This document shows positions 22,897 to 26,071 of a stretch of DNA of 26,071 nucleotides, one piece after another (position 1 is the stretch's first letter; the number at the start of each line of letters is the position of its first letter). Where the stretch lies: positions 1-26,071 of the forward strand of contig CAMYMY010000004.1 of NCBI GenBank assembly GCA_947259625.1. Reading direction: 5' to 3'. Both the position numbers and the translations under genes were made by a program. The notes beneath the pieces are model-generated. The model was given only the letters and a program-made list of their open reading frames with translations, was not told the origin of the DNA and made no database searches. This stretch comes from an uncultured Kiloniellales bacterium (GTDB taxonomy: Bacteria > Pseudomonadota > Alphaproteobacteria > Kiloniellales > JAKSDN01).

Positions 22897-23508
22897 ATGC
22901 AGCTATCCGTTAAAGGGAAACAGCTCGACATCGGCAACGCCTTGCGTGCCCATGTCGAAACCAGCCTGGAGCGTATTCTGGGCAAGTATTTCGGTGACGC
23001 GATCGTGGCGCGAGTCACCTTGTCGCGCGAAGCGCACCTCTATCGGGCCTCGGTTTCAGCCCACGTGGGTCGCAACATCCTTTTGGAGGCCCAAGGCGAA
23101 GCGGGCGAGCCTTATCCGGCGTTCGACACGGCAGCCGAGCGCCTGTCAAAACGGCTGCGTCGCCACAAGCGGCGGCTGCGCAACCACCATAAGGAGAACC
23201 CGGTCGAACTGGAGTCGGTGCCGGCACAGAAATACATCCTGGTGGGACCTGGAAACGAGAATCCCGATGGGGAGGAAAGCCCGGACGGTTCCGACGACCA
23301 GCCCATGGTGGTGGCCGAGATGGCGGCCGAGATTCCAAGCCTCACCGTGAGCGAGGCGGTCATGCGGATGGACCTGGCCGATTTGCCGGCCATGATGTTC
23401 CGCAACAGCGCCCACGGCGGACTGAACATGATCTACCACCGGGCGGACGGCAACATCGGCTGGCTGGACCCCCGCGGAAACCGTGGCACCGACGGTCAAG
23501 AGTCGTAG
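22897..23508 (+). CDS. hpf: Ribosome hibernation promoting factor, long form
   Basis: Binds the 30S decoding region and dimerises ribosomes into inactive 100S particles in stationary phase. The 203-residue product has the N-terminal S30AE domain (MQLSVKGKQLDIGNALRAHVE to about 105, with basic KRLRRHKRRLRNHHK), an acidic linker and the C-terminal dimerisation domain (about 145-195, with EAVMRMDLADLPAMMFRNSAHGGLNMIYHRADGNIGWLDP), so it is the long type. The ATG at 22897 matches the family start. It lacks a good Shine-Dalgarno: the nearest AGGA is about 18 bases upstream. ptsN follows 7 bases after its stop. Confidence 0.95.
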   Translation: MQLSVKGKQLDIGNALRAHVETSLERILGKYFGDAIVARVTLSREAHLYRASVSAHVGRNILLEAQGEAGEPYPAFDTAAERLSKRLRRHKRRLRNHHKENPVELESVPAQKYILVGPGNENPDGEESPDGSDDQPMVVAEMAAEIPSLTVSEAVMRMDLADLPAMMFRNSAHGGLNMIYHRADGNIGWLDPRGNRGTDGQES

Positions 23509-23515
23509 GAACGCG

Positions 23516-23980
23516 ATGGATATTGTCGAGTTGATACAGCCCAAGGGCGTCGTCGCCAAGCTCCGCGTGACGAGCAAGAAGCAAGCGCTTCAAGAGCTCG
23601 CCAAGCGCGCGGCCGAGCTGACCGAACAGCCGGAACGGGCGATTTTCGAAGTCCTTGTCGAGCGTGAGCGCCTGGGCACCACGGGTGTCGGCAACGGCAT
23701 CGCAATCCCACATGGCAAGCTGCCGGGACTTGATCGGCTTCACGGACTTTTCGCCCGCCTCGAAAAACCGATCGACTTCGACGCCATCGACGAACAGCCG
23801 GTCGACCTGATCTGCTTGTTGCTGGCGCCGGAGACGGCTGGGGCCGATCACCTGAAGGCGCTGGCGCGTGTCTCGCGCCTGTTGCGCGATCCGGCGATCT
23901 GCGAAAAGCTGCGGGGCACCGACAAATCCGATGCCATCTATGCGCTGCTGACGGAATCGACCACCAGCCACGCCGCCTGA
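23516..23980 (+). CDS. ptsN: PTS IIA-like nitrogen regulatory protein (EIIA-Ntr)
   Basis: Last protein of the nitrogen phosphotransfer chain PtsP-PtsO-PtsN; its phosphorylation state regulates potassium transport, nitrogen and stress functions rather than sugar uptake. The 154-residue product is a full PTS EIIA type 2 domain. His66 in GNGIAIPHGKLPGL is the phosphorylation site, and VDLICLLLAPE is also characteristic. AGGA lies 5-6 bases before the ATG at 23516. It sits 7 bases after hpf, so the two are probably one transcript. It converges on the DUF1150 gene with a 38-base gap, and no clear terminator is seen there. Confidence 0.96.
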   Translation: MDIVELIQPKGVVAKLRVTSKKQALQELAKRAAELTEQPERAIFEVLVERERLGTTGVGNGIAIPHGKLPGLDRLHGLFARLEKPIDFDAIDEQPVDLICLLLAPETAGADHLKALARVSRLLRDPAICEKLRGTDKSDAIYALLTESTTSHAA

Positions 23981-24018
23981 GGCCGGGCGGGCGCCGGCGA
24001 GCGGCGGTGAGTGGGCAA

Positions 24019-24234
24019 CTACTGGATGGACACCGGCTCCAGGTCGTGACGCCGGATCGTGGCGATGGCCACATCGCGGGTCGGCAGCACGGTAACCTGC
24101 GTACCGTCGGCCGTGTAGACCGCGAAGAGCCTCTGACCCTCTATTTCGATGGGCTTCACGTAAGCAAGGTCGCTGACGCCCAGGGCCATCAGGTCTTGCT
24201 GCGATATCTGTCGAATGCTTTCAGCGTTGGTCAT
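24019..24234 (-). CDS. DUF1150 family small protein
   Basis: A 71-residue protein with the layout of alphaproteobacterial DUF1150: LMALGVSDLAYVKPIEIEGQRLFAVYTADGTQVTVLPTRDVAIATIRRHDLEPVSIQ. Function is unknown. GAGGAA lies 6 bases before the ATG. It follows hsp20 by 34 bases on the same strand; this pairing recurs in alphaproteobacteria as I recall, which suggests a heat-shock-related role. There is no membrane segment or signal peptide. Confidence 0.88.
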   Translation of the reverse strand: MTNAESIRQISQQDLMALGVSDLAYVKPIEIEGQRLFAVYTADGTQVTVLPTRDVAIATIRRHDLEPVSIQ

Positions 24235-24268
24235 GGTTCTTCCTCTTGGGTCGCTGGTCCAGGCCGCG

Positions 24269-24745
24269 TCACCGCGCCTTCCGACCCGCCGCCGAACGGA
24301 CCTTGGCCTCGATGGTCCGGCTCTCGGCTCCGCCGCCGCTCGAGCTGATCTCTATGGTACGCACCTGGGGCTCCACCAGCGGCCGCTCCAGATCGATGCT
24401 GAGCAGGCCGTTGTCCAGCTTCGCACCGCTCACCTCGATGCCCTCGGCCAGCACGAAGCTGCGTTGGAACTGGCGCGTGGCGATACCGCGGTGCAGGTAG
24501 ACCCGTTCTGTTTCTTCGCTTTGCCGGCCACGGACGACCAACTGGTTGTCTTCGAGTTGCACCTGCAGGTCGTCGGCCCCGAAACCGGCCACCGCGACCG
24601 TAATGCGCAGGCGGTTCTCCGCGACCTGTTCCACGTTGTAGGGGGGATAGCTGTCCGCCCCATTCTTCGCGATCCGGTCGACCGCGCGCTCGAACTGGTC
24701 GAAACCGAGAAACAGCGGGCTGTTGAAAAGGGACAGTCGAGACAT
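24269..24745 (-). CDS. Small heat-shock protein, Hsp20 family
   Basis: ATP-independent holdase chaperone that forms large oligomers on unfolding proteins. The 158-residue product has an N-terminal arm (MSRLSLFNSPLFLGFDQFERAVDRI), the alpha-crystallin domain (about 36-132, with PPYNVEQVAENRLRITVAVAGF and LDNGLLSIDL) and a C-terminal IxI motif (TIEIS) used in oligomer assembly. ATG at 24745 is chosen because GGAGG lies 10 bases upstream and the arm matches family proteins; an upstream start at 24775 would fall inside the thermometer hairpin. The leader appears to be a ROSE-like RNA thermometer. DUF1150 follows in the same operon. Confidence 0.95.
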   Translation of the reverse strand: MSRLSLFNSPLFLGFDQFERAVDRIAKNGADSYPPYNVEQVAENRLRITVAVAGFGADDLQVQLEDNQLVVRGRQSEETERVYLHRGIATRQFQRSFVLAEGIEVSGAKLDNGLLSIDLERPLVEPQVRTIEISSSGGGAESRTIEAKVRSAAGRKAR

Positions 24746-24828
24746 CGACCAGCGTCCTCCTCGAACAATGAGCAAGGGCTGCTGTTAACCTTCGCTCTTC
24801 GGGCCCGCAGCACCGGCATCCCGAGAGC
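24746..24828 (-). ncRNA. ROSE-like RNA thermometer in the hsp20 leader
   Basis: Minus strand, read 5' to 3'. First comes a strong hairpin: 24828-24820 pairs with 24803-24794 (9 bp with one bulged A). Next comes a start-proximal hairpin: CUUGCUC (24776-24770) pairs with GAGGAGG (24762-24756) across a 7-base loop. This gives six pairs plus one G-G mismatch (24773 with 24759) and buries the whole Shine-Dalgarno. An outer 4-bp stem, CAGC (24784-24781) with GCUG (24753-24750), encloses it. A UUGCU facing the Shine-Dalgarno with a G-G pair is the hallmark of ROSE thermometers of small heat-shock genes. Heating would melt it and expose the ribosome-binding site. Confidence 0.75.
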
Positions 24829-24858
24829 GGACGGCCCATTTCTCGGCACCGTCTGAAC

Positions 24859-24890
24859 ACTATGTGGGATATGCCCGCCCCGGCGTCAAG
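24859..24890 (-). promoter_or_regulatory. Candidate hsp20 promoter with CTTGAC -35 inside an inverted repeat
   Basis: Minus strand: CTTGAC at 24890-24885 as -35, and CCCACATAGT at 24868-24859 as the -10 region. The distance suits an RpoH-like element better than sigma-70 (20 bases to CATAGT), but the -10 match is poor. TTGAC forms the exact centre of the inverted repeat CCCGGC (24895-24890) / GCCGGG (24884-24879). A start near 24853 would give a leader of about 108 bases containing the thermometer. Confidence 0.4.
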
Positions 24891-25005
24891 CCGGGCACGA
24901 CCGGTCACCAACCGTTAGGGGATTTTTAGCGAAGCTTTGGGAGTCTGCGATACGAGTACGGCTTGCCGCCGTTCCGGCTACGTACAACCATGAGAGGTAA
25001 GTTCC

Positions 25006-26031
25006 ATGGCCGATGTGTCGCTTTCCGTGAACCTTGTCGAGGAGATCGCCGCCAAGGGGGCCATCACCGCCCAGGACGTCTCGGATCTCCGTCAGGGTGT
25101 CTTCAAGGACAGCATCGTCGACAAGGAGGAGGCCGAGGCGGTGTTCCACCTGGACCAGGCCTGCAAGACGAAAGATCCGTCGTGGACACAATTTTACGTT
25201 GATGCTCTGACCGACTATTTCGTGTGGCAAGCCAAGCCGGCCGGCTATGTGAGCGAGGAGCAGGCCCAGTTCCTGATCGACAACATCGCCTGCGACGGCC
25301 GGATCGACGACGCAAGCGAACTGGAGCTGCTGCTCAACGTCATCCATTGGGCGACGTCCTGCCCCGAGGACCTCTCGCTCTTCGTCCTGGAGGCGGTCCG
25401 CGAGGCCGTGCTCTCCCCCAAGACCTCGGCCTTCGGTTTCAGAGGCGCCCCGGCCGTCATCACGGCAGCGGACGTCGAGATCGTCCGGACCTTGATCTAT
25501 GCCGGCGGCAGCGGCGGCGGATTCACCGTGACCCGGCGCGAGGCCGACCTCATGTTCGACCTGAACGATGCCAGCAGGCCCGCCAAGAACGCGCCCGGCT
25601 GGCAGGACCTCTTCGTCAAGGCCATCGCCAACCACCTGATGTTCCCGCGTGGCGCACCCGAGGCGGCGGAGGCCGAGGAGGTCTTGCGACGCGAAACCTG
25701 GCTCAAGGAACGCGGCACCGTCGGGCGCTTGTTCAAGGAAATCGGCGAGTCCGTGGCGAGCGGCGACGTTCCCGTGGGCAGGAGCTGGCACGAAGTAGAC
25801 GTTTTCGGCAGCACCGCCGCCCGCGAGGAACGCGAGCGCGAAGAGACGCAGCTGCGTGATGCGTTGACGCGCGAAGCCATCGACGAGGAAGAGGCCAAGT
25901 GGCTGATCGGCCGTATCCGGCTCGACGGGGTCCTGCAGCCGAACGAGCACGCCCTGCTCAAGTTCCTCAAGGACAACGCGCCCAACGTCCACCCCCTGCT
26001 GGACGATCTCTTGGCCAAAGCGAGAGTCTGA
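25006..26031 (+). CDS. Conserved-type helical repeat protein of unknown function
   Basis: I do not recognise this 341-residue protein. It is acidic, probably all-helical and cytoplasmic, with no signal peptide or membrane segment. Two parts resemble each other: ITAQDVSDLRQGVF...VDKEEAEAVFHLDQACKTKDPSWTQFYVDALTDYFV near the N terminus, and ITAADVEIVRTLIY...VTRREADLMFDLNDASRPAKNAPGWQDLFVKAIANHLM in the middle. A shorter motif, VSEEQAQFLIDNIACDGRIDD, recurs near the C terminus as IDEEEAKWLIGRIRLDGVLQP. Asp/Glu-rich turns such as CDGRIDD recall EF-hand-like or TerB-like helical domains, but neither is clear. AGAGG lies 8 bases before the ATG. It is divergent from hsp20, 260 bases away; no gene follows before the window ends. 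Confidence 0.88.
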   Translation: MADVSLSVNLVEEIAAKGAITAQDVSDLRQGVFKDSIVDKEEAEAVFHLDQACKTKDPSWTQFYVDALTDYFVWQAKPAGYVSEEQAQFLIDNIACDGRIDDASELELLLNVIHWATSCPEDLSLFVLEAVREAVLSPKTSAFGFRGAPAVITAADVEIVRTLIYAGGSGGGFTVTRREADLMFDLNDASRPAKNAPGWQDLFVKAIANHLMFPRGAPEAAEAEEVLRRETWLKERGTVGRLFKEIGESVASGDVPVGRSWHEVDVFGSTAAREEREREETQLRDALTREAIDEEEAKWLIGRIRLDGVLQPNEHALLKFLKDNAPNVHPLLDDLLAKARV

Positions 26032-26071
26032 CGGCGGCGGCGCACGGCGCGATTCTGCCACGGCCGGCTTG

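Noticed and set aside
1..26071. Mobile element, prophage, CRISPR array or genomic island
   Set aside because: No transposase, integrase, phage gene, tRNA, regular direct repeats or broken genes were seen. Gene order and base composition are those of core chromosome.

Overview
The window is about 26 kb of high-GC chromosomal DNA from an alphaproteobacterium, most likely of the Rhodospirillales/Kiloniellales type. This rests on four observations: GltD and GltB resemble the Azospirillum enzymes; FzlA and NrnC are alphaproteobacterial proteins; hsp20 is paired with a DUF1150 gene; and the order kdsD-lptC-lptA-lptB-rpoN-hpf-ptsN is preserved. Every gene seen is intact. I found no insertion sequence, integrase, CRISPR array, tRNA or rRNA, so this reads as core genome rather than an accessory island.

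Layout. Positions 1-2.6 kb (minus strand) hold thrS then infC; the L35 and L20 genes usually found next would lie beyond the left edge. At 2.6-4.5 kb (minus) is a tightly coupled three-gene membrane operon: an ExbB/TolQ/MotA-type proton-channel subunit, a one-pass protein with an ExbD-like transmembrane Asp joined to a periplasmic DVDLWV-type domain, and a small two-pass membrane protein of unknown function. At 4.8-6.8 kb a GT4 glycosyltransferase (minus) and an ABHD10-like serine hydrolase (plus) diverge from start codons that share the same bases. At 6.8-8.4 kb (minus) are a YeeZ-like SDR protein and the GST-fold division protein FzlA. At 8.6-14.6 kb (minus) is gltD-gltB, encoding NADPH glutamate synthase. 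From 14.9 kb come uppP (plus), an NDUFA9-like SDR (minus) and nrnC (plus). From 17.8 to 24.0 kb (plus) runs kdsD-lptC-lptA-lptB-rpoN, then hpf-ptsN from its own promoter. At 24.0-24.9 kb (minus) is hsp20-DUF1150. At 25.0-26.0 kb (plus) is an uncharacterised repeat protein.

The genes cover translation (thrS, infC, hpf), nitrogen assimilation and its control (gltDB, rpoN, ptsN), and the cell envelope and division (uppP, fzlA, kdsD, lptCAB, the glycosyltransferase). RNA turnover (nrnC) and heat shock (hsp20) are also represented.

The most notable items are: (1) a ROSE-like RNA thermometer hairpin that covers the hsp20 Shine-Dalgarno with an internal G-G mismatch; (2) an infC gene that appears to start at ATA behind a near-perfect Shine-Dalgarno; (3) the ExbB / ExbD-like fusion / small membrane protein operon, the best candidate for an undescribed system; (4) a perfect 15-bp palindrome at the predicted gltD transcription start; (5) a thrS promoter whose -35 box lies in the loop of the upstream operon's terminator. 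All coordinates and motifs were read by eye and no database was searched.
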